From Fragilaria radians (Eukaryota; Bacillariophyta; Fragilariophyceae; Fragilariales; Fragilariaceae), in the NCBI GenBank assembly GCA_900642245.1, contig CAAAJI010000029.1:1425-51730 (forward strand): a DNA stretch of 50,306 nt, read 5' to 3'. How positions within the stretch are numbered: the first letter of the stretch is position 1; each line of letters opens with the position of its first letter. Below, in pieces: positions 23,187 through 33,863 of this stretch. A program made the position numbers and the translations under genes. The notes beneath the pieces are model-generated. The model had not been told where the DNA came from. It did no database searches and was given only the letters and a program-made list of their open reading frames with translations.

Positions 23187-26006
23187 TGAATTAAAATTAA
23201 GTTGAAAGTATAATCGAGAGCTTATTGCCATTTCTTTCAACTTTTGTAGATCAAGGGTTCAAATCACATGGAAATAAAGAAGTGTAGTGTGTACGTAGGT
23301 CTTAATCATCAATACAGTAAAAAAGACAGTCAGAATAGTATCAATCACTAAATTGTACGTAAAAAAGAAAAGCATGATGAGGGGATCAATTCTTAACCAG
23401 AAAAGCAACAAGTGCTAGACCACAAGTATGCAGAAAGACATTATTGCATAATTTAGAGGAGTTACTAAGTGGAATGCATCTGTATGAGCAATTGGTGATT
23501 CTTCAAAGTTGAAAAGGTGGTATAACATGCAAGAATGCAAAAGAAATATAGACTTTCAGTAATGCTGGTCCAAGAAAAATGAAAGTAAAGGTTGAGGATA
23601 ATCAAGTTATTTCTTTGTTTTCACGGACCATAATTGGTAACAATCTTGTTTCTCGAATCCACTTTTTTGTTTTATATTTGATAGCACTTTATTGGAAAAT
23701 CTAGCTATGATTAACTGCGTATTGCAATAAGAAGGCACCTCAAAATCACGTCCACCTTTTCTAGAAGACTTAGAACGTATCGTGTTTATCAGTTCTCAGC
23801 GATTTGGATTCACGAGAAAGGTGACTCATATATAATATTTCAGTAGCAATTAAAGTGGAGAAAGGTGCTTCTCTGGACTGGTACTCTTTGTAAATCGTTA
23901 CCTTGAGTATAAAGAATGGCCTCAAATGAGTTAGGTTGGATCTTTATACCTTCGCCTCATGCGAAGAAGATGATTTTGCAAATATCACCATTGTTTTAGG
24001 ACAACATGGTATATGAATAGCAGAATACACGACATAAGGGTAAATTTTGGCGTGACTTGCTATCAAATACCTAGGCTTTACATGCAAGTATGTTCGTTAT
24101 TGAAACAGTACACTAGTAAATGTGCTACCTACATATCTCCACCATATTAAATGGTACAATTTAAAGTCAGAAAACAAAATCAATAAAGATTTGAACGCAA
24201 TGCAGTTATAGAACAAGAAATTTTAAATTAATCAGACTAGTATCTAGCCTTTTCGATTTTTATTCAAAAAACTAGATTAAGATTAAATCTGTGAAAGTCT
24301 AAACGGATATAGTCATACTCAGTCTTGCATACAAATTTGCAACTTCAACAATGTAATGAAAAAAAAGAATGTTTGACAGAAACCTGCATGAACAATTACC
24401 CATTCAAACTTAGTACTACATCCTACGAATTGTATGCCTAAGCTAAAATTCAAGAGGAGCTCAAGTTGTAGTAATTTACTTTCCACATTTTCAACTTTAA
24501 TGGACTTTATCTGTTGTGGAAGGCCAAAAACAATCAGAATATTGAAGTAAAGGAAACTGTTCCTTTTCTATGATGAAGTACAAATTTTCCTGGAAAAAGT
24601 GTTTTTCTTTTCTGTGCGAAGAATGGGTTCAAACTAACTTCTTAAATCAGAGGAATATTCAAGAGATATAGAAAATGATTTATTATTTGTCACTAAACTA
24701 TTTTCGCAGTTTTTAGCTCATTAATTGAGTCGTATTTCAGTGCAAACACAGGGTAACTGTTGAACACTTCCGGAGGAACGGCAAAAACAACGGATAAAAA
24801 ATCGATAGTAGCAGTGTATTTGTTCCCTTCAAACCTAGTTATTCTGCAAAGCTGGAGCTGCATCTGATTCAGAGTTCACAAACCATGAAGCGACGTAATG
24901 AGAGTAATCCAATCACTGAGAGTTTCTTCTATCTTCGATTTGGATTTACATGAAAGCTAGTTTCTTCCATTTGGAGGCAAATGTTTCAAGCTTCGATACT
25001 GTACCCAAGATTGCACAGGAGACAGTAAATGTTAACAGAAATTAATTCTGGACACGATATCCTTACTAAAATTTACTAAGATTGACCATTCTAAAGCTCC
25101 ATAGTAAAATCTTCTATCAAAAATTAAAAAATCATTTTTGACCTTGTTGGGATGTGTGGGAGTCAACATCTCGGTTCAGAAGCTCTAAAAATTAAAGATA
25201 AGGCAAGTTATCAGCTGGGTACACATTTTTTTCTTATTCTTTCTCCTTATCAAAGAAGTTCCCACTTAGAGCCAAGATTGACTGGAGAAAATGGTCCTTG
25301 GTTGAGATGATCGAATAAGAATTATAATCTAATCTAGATTGTTTTGAATTCGACTTTAAATACACATTGGATACAGTGTTTGTACAAATTTCATTGCAGG
25401 ACATGTCATTTCTTTCTAGATTTAGATTCTAGATTTTCGATTTGCTTGTGTCGTAACAAAAGCAAATTATTTTTGAATACCAACACGTTCTTTGATACTG
25501 TGGACTTTATAATAAAAGATGGTCTCATCTACATTGTCCTTATATTAAGGAATGACTATTTTTCCTCCATTCAATTAGTGATGTTAACATGATGTTTTAG
25601 ACAATGCATAGGAAAGTTATACCTACTAGTTTATTATTTCCAGGGGTATCAGATAACTCAGTGTGGATTCATTTTTCACGCCTATCTCAGCAGTAGGAAG
25701 AGATTCCAAAATTTAGATCCTAGCAATATTGCAACGATAGGAAAACTTTGGAATCTAATAATTGTGTGTCTTATGATCTTAGGAAATGACATGTTCAACA
25801 GAATTGTAAAATCAAAGTTTCAAAACAATTTCTAAATATGTATTTTCTTGCTGATCCCTTGTCAACAGATGACTGCCTATCTAGGACCAAGTTTATCCAT
25901 TGCTACCCCTTCTTAAAAGTTTGATAGGTGATGCTTTCTGATCGCTCGGTGGCAGGGAATTTGACGTGATCCCCATGCTTCTTTTGTCCGCAGATGATCC
26001 TTCCTT
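23187..26006. other. 2.8-kb AT-rich gap, no gene identified
   Basis: No frame with family resemblance was found on either strand. The longest is an 82-codon plus frame at 25344-25592 with Phe/Leu/Cys-rich, random-looking composition. The right edge holds the 3' end of the anthranilate phosphoribosyltransferase transcript. Confidence 0.4.
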
Positions 26007-27278
26007 CTAAACCTTGTTGGCAATTTGTTGACTGACTTTAATCCATTTTTGTAACAGATCGGCTGCCTTTCCTGACACCAATGTATCCCGAGCGAGCTTG
26101 CAGCCATCTTCGATGGTATCTGCTAATCCATAAACGTAACATCCCATGCCTGCATTTAGTACTATAGAATCTCGCTTTGCATCCGTGTGGTCCCCTCCTA
26201 AAAGGACTTGTTGGAACTTTAGGGCATTTTCTTCTGGTCCTCCACCTTTCAGATCTAAAAGGTCACAACGTGGAATACCGATGTCCAGGGGGTCAAAAAT
26301 AAACTGTTTTTCTTCGTAAACTTTGGACTCTCCTTCTGGAGCGATATTTTTAATCTGGAATGAAAAAATGAGATAATACTTCTGTCGTGCACAATATGTT
26401 GTTTCATAGTAACTAACCTCTAGTATTTCGGCAGGACCTAAAGGACTTATCTCATCTAAGCCTACTCCATGAACGATGACAGCATGATCAACACGCCCTA
26501 CCTCCTTGAGGGCTCCTGCCATTATCGGCATTAGCTCTGGATGGAACACTCCAATCACAGCTCTCTGTGCTCCTGCGGCATTAGTCATGGGGCCTAAAAT
26601 GTTGAAGCATGTTCGAACACCAAGCTTGGATCGGACTGGTGCCACGAATTTCATAGATGGATGGTTAATTGGTGCAAACATGAATGCCACATTACATTCT
26701 TTGACACACTGTACAATTTCGTCTGGAGATAAATCAACCTTAACGCCGAGAGCCTCCAAAACGTCTGCTGATCCACAACGCGAGGAAACAGAACGATTTC
26801 CGGCCTTAGCCACGGTACATCCACAGGCAGCACTTAGAACTACCGATGCTGTGCTTATATTGATGGTGTCCGCACCGTCACCACCAGTTCCAACAATATC
26901 AAGTAACTTTTGTCCTGAAAGGTCAACCGAGCGGCACGCCTTGTTCATGGCTTTCACCATGCCTGCAATTTCCGCGGGTGTTTCACCTCGAGCTCGGAGC
27001 AAGGTCAAAAGAGATCCAACTTGAACTTCATCGGCGCCAGTTAGAATAGCATCAAATGCTTTTTCTGTCTCATCAGATGTTAAGTGACGCTGCCCCAGAA
27101 TCAGAGTTTCAATGAATGGTTTGAGTGATGAAGTAGCTGTCAACATTGTTGTGCTTGCGATAAAGTCATGTGAGATTTCTCTTCTTGATTGAATTGCAAG
27201 AGGAAGAGTAAAGGCAGAAGATGTAGAAGTTGTCGAAATCAGTGTCAGGGCGAAAGATATTGAACAAAATCGAACCAT
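26007..27278 (-). CDS. Anthranilate phosphoribosyltransferase, plastid-targeted
   Basis: The enzyme joins anthranilate to PRPP in tryptophan synthesis. The open frame starts at a GTG at 27374, but the ATG at 27278 gives a proper presequence: a hydrophobic start (MVRFCSISFALTLIS) ending STSSAFTLP. Ser-Ala-Phe at the cleavage point matches the diatom plastid ASAFAP rule. Core motifs are GTGGD (130-134), AKAGNRSVSSRCGSADVLEAL (about 157-177) and NILGPMTNAAGAQRAV. A 63-bp intron (26355-26417) must be removed, leaving 402 residues. If retained, it would insert 21 residues with no homology between PAEILE and IKNIAPEG. It is a stand-alone enzyme, not fused to other Trp enzymes. Just upstream of the ATG, GTGAGT sequence could mark a small 5' leader intron. 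Confidence 0.93.
   Translation of the reverse strand: MVRFCSISFALTLISTTSTSSAFTLPLAIQSRREISHDFIASTTMLTATSSLKPFIETLILGQRHLTSDETEKAFDAILTGADEVQVGSLLTLLRARGETPAEIAGMVKAMNKACRSVDLSGQKLLDIVGTGGDGADTINISTASVVLSAACGCTVAKAGNRSVSSRCGSADVLEALGVKVDLSPDEIVQCVKECNVAFMFAPINHPSMKFVAPVRSKLGVRTCFNILGPMTNAAGAQRAVIGVFHPELMPIMAGALKEVGRVDHAVIVHGVGLDEISPLGPAEILEVSYYETTYCARQKYYLIFSFQIKNIAPEGESKVYEEKQFIFDPLDIGIPRCDLLDLKGGGPEENALKFQQVLLGGDHTDAKRDSIVLNAGMGCYVYGLADTIEDGCKLARDTLVSGKAADLLQKWIKVSQQIANKV
26355..26417 (-). other. 63-bp stop-free intron in the Trp gene
   Basis: On the minus strand it starts GTTAGTTACTATG and ends TTTTTTCATTCCAG, a good pyrimidine tract plus CAG. Its length is a multiple of three and it has no in-frame stop, so an ORF finder reads through it. 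The 21 encoded residues interrupt a conserved part of the enzyme. Confidence 0.88.
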
Positions 27279-27823
27279 CGTACTGGATAGCTTTTGAATG
27301 TAAGTCAACTTGGTACTCACCTTACTGATTTGATTTATTCTCTTTCCACTTGGATGGTTGACATGAATCTTCACGGAAGAAGTAACATTGAAAGGATTTG
27401 CATTGCGTGCGCGTCAGTATCAACCATTGATGCCAATCTATTTTGTTAGTTGATTGATGATTCCGAATTCCATACATGGAAATTTTTTCCGAAATTTTTG
27501 ATTTTGGAAATAAGAGAAGAAGAAAATATAAACCGGGGAGGTAAAGTAGTTTATATTGAGGTGATTCTCCTAAATAGGAAAGTGTGAAAAAATGGAAATG
27601 AGAAAATGTTTTACCAAGAGCATGCAATGTTGCTTTATTACCAAAATCATAAACAATGAGGCAGGCAAGGCGGAAACTCCTGGCAAAAAAATTCCAAGGC
27701 TAAAGAGTGTACACGTATTTAGAGATAAACATCGATTTCCATTAGAAATCAAATATAACTACTGCTAAGGATGAATACAGAAACAGTGGTTTTGCCAATT
27801 ATGACAACAATACAATTCAATTA
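27279..27823. other. Gap between the choline-transporter-like and Trp genes
   Basis: This is 545 bases between two minus-strand genes. It contains the 3' end of the transporter gene and the promoter/leader of the Trp gene. Frames here are short and Phe/Leu-rich and I do not call any. Confidence 0.4.
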
Positions 27824-29419
27824 TCAATATGAAAAATCATTAGGCCATGCTTTTAGCCAAGACGCTCGCATTTCTTCGGAGAGTTTGGGATGGTTCATTT
27901 GAAATTCAGCTGGAGCTTCGGCGTAGCAAACAATGACTGTATTTACAGCACTTCCCACCACCGAAAACAGCGTCACAGCGAGAACAAAACCAAAGATAGA
28001 TCCCAGAATTAGGGGAACAGCCCAATTTCCATAACTCAAATCGATTCCTATGCAGTACGACACGAGTAATAAAACAACGCCTGTCAGAACTCCTATTGCA
28101 ATGGCAACCATTGAAAGAACGGAATCAACTAACATATCAGCTATGATTGCAGTCCATCCTCTTGATTTGAAAAGGTTCATCACGTTCTTTCCTGCATCCA
28201 AGAAGGAGTATCCATATAATCCAACATATACATAAGCCCATTGATTGAAATACTCAACAAGTTGCTGAATGCATCCAATTAGACACTCGGCACAAGAGGC
28301 GAGCATTGAATCGTTTTGTTCCCTTAATTGATGCACGAATTCTTTGACAGCTTGAATAATTGCAACCACAAGACTCCCCAAGCAAATGGAACCAAATGAG
28401 TAAGTCATTGCACGGAACCAACTATCCGTAACGGCCTTGCTACAGCAAGATGATGCTTCTTGTGGGACAAACCACCATGTTCCCACAGTACCAGCAACAG
28501 TTACATGTACAACATTTTTAATGACTTGAGCAGTCCAATAATACGAAACCAGGAATGCGAAAACAAGTAACCCGTTTGGCTCTATTTCGCATACACCCTC
28601 CAAATTACATCCTGACACAACAAATATGGTAGAGAGAAAAGATATACTCCACCAGGTAGACCATAGGAATGTCAAGATCAGACTGAAATAAGCAAATAGT
28701 GTCACTCCAATATTGGCACGAACTGCGGTAATAGCAGTAGTCATATTGGCGGCAGCAAAAGGAATTCGACGCCAGACTACGTAGGTATAGTAGCAACTCA
28801 ACCCAAAAGCCAAAGAAAACATGATAGCCATGGGGATGACTCCTGATAACAATGACAATAATGCCAAAATTCCAGCTACGATGATGTTGAACCAAAGGGC
28901 AGTTTTTATCAAAGCCCCGGCAAATACCATCATGAACGAGAGCGCAAGGGAACACAGGATTACAGCAGCAACTGCAGAAACAGATAAGAAAATGTATATT
29001 TGATTGATAGATGACACATTAGATTCTTCCCCGCTGTTGCTCTCGCCTTGAGCATTGTTGTCTTGCAACAATCTGCCTCCTCCTCCTCCACCACCTCCTC
29101 CCTCAGAATTATAGCTGTATTCATCAGACATCATGTTATACATTTGTGGTGAATAAGCGATAGTTGCCCATGCGATTACAGCCAAGTGCGCATAAAATAG
29201 AATTCCGAAAAAAACATCATTGCATCGTTTAGGCTGTGCTTCACCCTTGTAAACTTGTTGTGAATTGGACTCATTGAAATTCCAGCCAGATAAAAATGCC
29301 TCGGACGTTCCTGCGGATGCTGCTTGACCATTTTGATACTTGGCTGTCGGTAAACTCTCGATTACATGACCTTGAACAATTACCGGACCATCATGAGTAC
29401 GATAATAAGGAGATGCCAT
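27824..29419 (-). CDS. Choline-transporter-like / PNS1 family membrane protein (SLC44)
   Basis: The 531-residue protein starts at an ATG. The first hydrophobic segment is near residues 69-90. A hydrophilic loop follows with a run of nine Gly (107-115, read from a CCTCCACCACC-type repeat in the DNA) and RLLQDNN. Then come about ten further hydrophobic segments. The signature YYWTAQVIKNVVHVTVAGTV followed by GTWWF is typical of the PNS1/CTL family, as is the later pair of amphipathic segments around FNQWAYVYVGLYGYSFLDAGK. Members move choline or related solutes, but the substrate here cannot be read from the sequence. It is probably in the plasma or an internal membrane. No intron is needed. 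It lies 545 bases upstream of the Trp gene on the same strand. Confidence 0.9.
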   Translation of the reverse strand: MASPYYRTHDGPVIVQGHVIESLPTAKYQNGQAASAGTSEAFLSGWNFNESNSQQVYKGEAQPKRCNDVFFGILFYAHLAVIAWATIAYSPQMYNMMSDEYSYNSEGGGGGGGGGRLLQDNNAQGESNSGEESNVSSINQIYIFLSVSAVAAVILCSLALSFMMVFAGALIKTALWFNIIVAGILALLSLLSGVIPMAIMFSLAFGLSCYYTYVVWRRIPFAAANMTTAITAVRANIGVTLFAYFSLILTFLWSTWWSISFLSTIFVVSGCNLEGVCEIEPNGLLVFAFLVSYYWTAQVIKNVVHVTVAGTVGTWWFVPQEASSCCSKAVTDSWFRAMTYSFGSICLGSLVVAIIQAVKEFVHQLREQNDSMLASCAECLIGCIQQLVEYFNQWAYVYVGLYGYSFLDAGKNVMNLFKSRGWTAIIADMLVDSVLSMVAIAIGVLTGVVLLLVSYCIGIDLSYGNWAVPLILGSIFGFVLAVTLFSVVGSAVNTVIVCYAEAPAEFQMNHPKLSEEMRASWLKAWPNDFSY

Positions 29420-32264
29420 TCTTACAGGAAGGTTTTGAAAGAATTGAGTTTAATAGGATCTTGGCGATTCTCAAACATGGATTATTTCAACGGCACTTGT
29501 TCGTTCGTTGAGTTTGATCTCCCTCTACATAAAAAATAACAATAACGTTTCACAAATTTTACAAAAAAAATTAACCCCGAATCAACAAGAATTTAACTGT
29601 AATATGTACAACAATAATGACACAGTGATGGATGGGTATCTCCCGGTGTTGCGAGGAATAAAACGTACACATAGGGAGTTTTCCCTCTTTGAATGGCTGA
29701 GATCTAGTGATTGTTTTGGCAAAACAATGTGTTCAAGGTCAACAGAGAAGAAAATGAAAGCTTTCAAGCTGCTTGGTGTTTGAACTCTCGTCAAGATGCT
29801 CCCAATCTGGTGTTGTTTATCTGAGAAACGTTTTTGCTTTGTGAGATATTTGACAGGGCTGTGGTTGAAGGGGAACGTAGTTATCAAAAAATGTCAGGAG
29901 AAGCGACAACATGCAAAAGCATATGAAGGAACAACACAGTCTGAAGTATGCAAGATACTTATACTGCTACTCAGCCTTTGAATGCTACTAATAGAGGTCT
30001 GACTATTCTCGTGGACAAGAAAATTATCATACAAAGATTAAGATAGTGATTATGAGAACCTTAATAGCAGTGATTTAGTTCTAAAAAATTCTGTTTCAAG
30101 GAGAAGGAGAGTTCAATGATGAAATTAACTCGTATTCTGAGATACTTTCTTTTTGTACCCAGCCGTTTAAATTGAATATTTAATGTGTTAGTGCTAGTCT
30201 ATTCAGTTTACAATGTTGTTCAGTTTTTTATAACAAAAGAAATAACTAATTTGGGATGATTTAGAAGCATTAATTCGCCACCCGTACTATAGCTTACCCA
30301 TAAGTGTTGCTGCACTTAAGACCGTGTAGGCGTTTTAAATTGTTTGGATGTTGGAAACAAACGTAAGTTTTCAACAAAAAGTCCCGAAAAAAGTGTCCTT
30401 CATCGCGATTCTTTATTATTTATAGAAAGTGTAAATGAGTTGGTGAATTATATGCCAGAAAGAATAAACCCCTTGATAGACTTGCACCTGTTCTACCACA
30501 TGATTAGCTCGAGTTCAGGCCATTCGAATTGGTTGCATTACAAAACTATCGATTAAAAGTATCTTTAAGAAAGAAAGCAAACATGTGTATCCATGATGAC
30601 TTTAGTGGGCTCTTTATCGCCACGAATATTGAATTTAAGATTTTTATTCATGGGCTGAACTACAACGCTAGCATCAAATATGGATGGAAAATGTTGGATG
30701 ATTCGATTCCGCGACTGTGTCGATTTCGTGTTGTATTGGCTTCTATTTCCCCGGAGATGCTGAGTCGGGAACCATGGCTCAAGCCATTTTACCAAAATAT
30801 AACAAGCACTTTATTTATATACTTCAAACTGCTCCAATATTTGATTAAGGACGTAAATACAATACTTCATTAAACATATATAGTTGCTACGGGAGGTAGG
30901 GATTCTTTGTCGCCAACGAGAGGTTTTAGTATATATCCCTTTGAAATCCCTGAGAATAGACATTTTTACTTTGTAACCTGGCTTTGCTCAGCTTACTTCT
31001 TGCATATACACTTCCTCTGAATCATATGCTTTCTAACTTTCATGCTTCCTTTTGGCAATTCCTTTCGTCCTTTTTATGTTGATAAAATGCATTGCCTCTG
31101 CTCCAACATCGTGCAATATATCTATTCTTTTGGCAGTAGGTAGGCTGTCCCTTAAATTGATTCATGCTCCGTATTCCATTATTTTGGCGAGTCGTACTTT
31201 GAAAACTTTTCTTCAACTCTTTTATGTGACTTGCCGAACTACTGTGACTAGAAAATAACAAGTGGGAGCAGTGGGATGCGAACCCACTTAGGAATCGAAA
31301 GTAGCGCTGCCTTAAATGACAGTTATTTTTCTTTAAACTGCCCCAACAAACAATTATTGTTCCGATCCCCTTCACGTTGAGTATGGTCTAGGCATCGTTG
31401 CGAGTATCATCCAGTACACGATTTCACTAAGCAAAATTAATTTGTCAGTTTTCTGCTCCAATTGCATCATCTGCATTTCTGCTTGTTATTTTTGATTTGT
31501 GAGAAATAGTTCCCCAAATTTGTTTGTAATGGTATCAACGTGTTAAGTTTCATGGCTTATACGTCTCAACGAGGCGCTTCTATCCTAAGCATGCATTTTC
31601 CTGCACTTTTTTCATAATTGACAAAACCATTTGTACAAATTAGTATTGAGGAGACTTTACTCATCTAAAAGCCTCTCTTCAATTTCGCTCCCTTCTCTCA
31701 TTGAAAGATTTAGTGCTAATAAATAATCCGATCCCACAAATAATTTGTTTATTTATGAAAGAGAAATGTTGTATATCTGCAGTTGCCAATTTCCATCATC
31801 TAAAGCTCAACTGAAATACAGCTCTATTTCTAAATTGATGATGTTCACTATAATTACTACATTCATTCAATACTTACAATTGTTACCATGACAACGTTTA
31901 GTTATTGTGAAGTCACAAAATATACCCAATTCACACTCGGACGAGTTAAAATGGTTCAATCGTAAAAAATGCATTGAAATCACATCAATCTAGCAAATTA
32001 TCTCATCAATGGCAAACTAACAAGATCTTCCAATAATCAGCTCCTTCATGCCAGCACTCAGTATTGTTTACATTGGAACATAAATGCTCGAATTGGCGTA
32101 ATTTAGTACGCGCCAGTATCCAGACAATAAGACGACCGAAAAAAGATTCATATCCGAACCCCTACATGAGAAAAGCATTCGTTCGCTTTGAGGAATATTG
32201 GATGGCAGCGAATTGTCTCATTTCTTTTCATAATCCCACAGTACATTCAGAAGTAAACTTGTAA
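29420..32264. other. 2.8-kb gap with weak frames and one tRNA-like relic
   Basis: Frames at 29508-29783 (plus, TTG start) and at 30344-30556 and 30529-30873 (plus) are the longest. The last, 114 codons with MCIHDDFSGLFIATNIEF and later a Cys/Trp-poor hydrophobic tail, could be a decayed gene end, but I recognise no family. A tRNA-like sequence at 31262-31350 is listed separately. The right edge is the promoter side of phosphoserine phosphatase. Confidence 0.35.
31262..31350 (-). ncRNA. tRNA-like relic (T-arm and acceptor end)
   Basis: On the minus strand the T-stem/loop GTGGG-TTCGCAT-CCCAC folds perfectly. It contains a near-match to the RNA polymerase III B box (GGTTCGANTCC, one mismatch). 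The following TGCTCCC pairs with TGGGGCA about 80 bases upstream at six of seven positions. I could not fold a D-arm or anticodon stem, so it is not a complete tRNA as drawn. It may be an intron-bearing tRNA, a pseudogene or the head of a SINE. Confidence 0.35.
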
Positions 32265-33116
32265 ATGTTTACGCTTGGTTCGATTCTTTTTTCTCGACGT
32301 AATTGTCCCGATTTAATGAGACAATGTTCTCGATTATATACCTCATCAGCTGCAAATCTCGGTGTTTCTAAGGGAGATGAAATAATGGCATCCTTAGGAA
32401 AGGATCCTTCGAGGTTCATTGGGAACAATGTCGCCGCGGCCATGGAATTCCTCTCCAAAGCTGATGCTGTTTGCTTTGATGTTGATTCCACTGTTATTGC
32501 AGAAGAAGGAATTGACGTCTTAGCAGAATACTTAGGAAAGGGCGACGCCGTCCAAGCTCTGACTAAGAAGGCAATGGAAGGTTCAACAAAATTCGAAGAT
32601 GCCCTGGCGGCTAGACTCGCAATCTTGGAACCAAGTGAACAGGACATTTTAAGCTGTTTAGAAAAAAATCCATTCAAGATATCTCCTGGTATTGATTCTT
32701 TAGTGGAAGCCCTGAATGAAGCCTTGATTGATGTTTATCTTGTTTCGGGAGGCTTCCGTATCATGATTGAACCGGTAGCACGACAACTTTGCATCGCAAA
32801 ATCGAACATAATTGCCAACACCATCTTGTTCGACTCTAAAGGGAACTATTTGGGTTTTGATACAAATGAACCCACCAGCGCTGATATGGGAAAACCCAAA
32901 GCCCTTCAAAGTATCAAGGATGAACATGGTTATCAGACTATAATTATGGTGGGTGACGGCGCCACCGATGCTCAAGCGAAACCACCAGCTGACGCATTTA
33001 TTGGATTTGGGGGTGTGATCACTCGACCTGCCGTTAAAGAAAAGGCCTGTTGGTTTATCACAGATTTTCGCGACATGGAAAAAATCATTCGTAACCATAG
33101 AGAAAAGCAGATATGA
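32265..33116 (+). CDS. Phosphoserine phosphatase
   Basis: The 283-residue protein starts at an ATG. It carries out the last step of serine synthesis, hydrolysing O-phosphoserine. The HAD-fold motifs are all present: catalytic Asp72 and Asp74 in FDVDSTVIAEEG, Ser161-Gly-Gly in YLVSGGFRIMIEP, and the metal-binding GDGATD at 230-235. The following PPADAFIGFGG and a C-terminal WFITDFRDM match the animal/plant type closely. Residues 1-30 (MFTLGSILFSRRNCPDLMRQ and then a Ser/Ala-rich stretch) are Arg-rich without acids, so mitochondrial or plastid import is likely but not proven. No intron is needed. The neighbour to the right is convergent. Confidence 0.94.
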   Translation: MFTLGSILFSRRNCPDLMRQCSRLYTSSAANLGVSKGDEIMASLGKDPSRFIGNNVAAAMEFLSKADAVCFDVDSTVIAEEGIDVLAEYLGKGDAVQALTKKAMEGSTKFEDALAARLAILEPSEQDILSCLEKNPFKISPGIDSLVEALNEALIDVYLVSGGFRIMIEPVARQLCIAKSNIIANTILFDSKGNYLGFDTNEPTSADMGKPKALQSIKDEHGYQTIIMVGDGATDAQAKPPADAFIGFGGVITRPAVKEKACWFITDFRDMEKIIRNHREKQI

Positions 33117-33863
33117 AACAAATTGTTATTGATTCACTTTTTCTGTTTTCACTTCAATTATAGGGTGGAATATTCTAACCAAAACTTAGGGTAGCCTAAA
33201 GGATTTTGAATGATACCCCATCACATTGCACCTTAAGTTACTCACTGCAAAGTGGAATTGCAACACAATTGTGGCTCAAAGTTTTACATTACTATGCGTC
33301 ATGTAGTTTAAAGATTACCAACAAGAATCCCATTAAGAGTATTGAATAGCTGATTGTTTTAAGTGATGAAAGACCCGGTATGTGTTGGCGTCTCCTTCTG
33401 ATTAAATTTAAATCGTTTCGCAATCTAATTTTTCCATACATTCAAATCGAGATGTCCAAACTTTTCAAAACAGAGATAACTTGGAATATAGCATACTTTA
33501 TGCTTCTGGTAAACAGATTTTTTTCTCAGGATGTAACACATGATGGTAAGGCTCTCTATGAGGCAGCGTTCCACTGTAACGCAATTCAACAATTAACTAG
33601 AATTTATTTTGTAAAGGTGCTTGAAAATAGTCAACCATACTGTGAATGGCTGTCCCTTCTTCTTAAAGAAATGTTTCCAAGATAAGAAACTCCCATTATT
33701 TGTATGAGCTTACCATGCCCATATAGGGACATGGAATGTCATGTACCATTTTGACAATAAACTATTAATTTAGTCGGTTTTGAAAAATAGTACCTTGGAG
33801 ATGTCATGTAAGCTTCATGTAAACTTAATGATCAAATGGATTCATATCATTGAGATTTGAGGT
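33117..33863. other. Convergent gap between phosphoserine phosphatase and the SET gene
   Basis: It should hold two 3' ends. A 101-codon frame with an ATG (33380-33685, plus) starts MCWRLLLIKFKSFRNL and ends LLLKEMFPR. It is plausible in length but shows no domain and sits in a region expected to be 3' UTR, so I do not call it a gene. Confidence 0.35.

Noticed and set aside
27279..27374. N-terminal extension of the Trp enzyme to the GTG at 27374
   Set aside because: The ATG at 27278 starts a typical plastid signal peptide and the extension has no such character.
30344..30873. Two overlapping plus frames that might be a gene
   Set aside because: No family resemblance, no convincing splice sites to join them, and they lie in a region rich in decayed sequence.
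33380..33685. 101-codon plus frame in a convergent gap
   Set aside because: It has an ATG but no domain and sits where the 3' UTRs of two genes should be.
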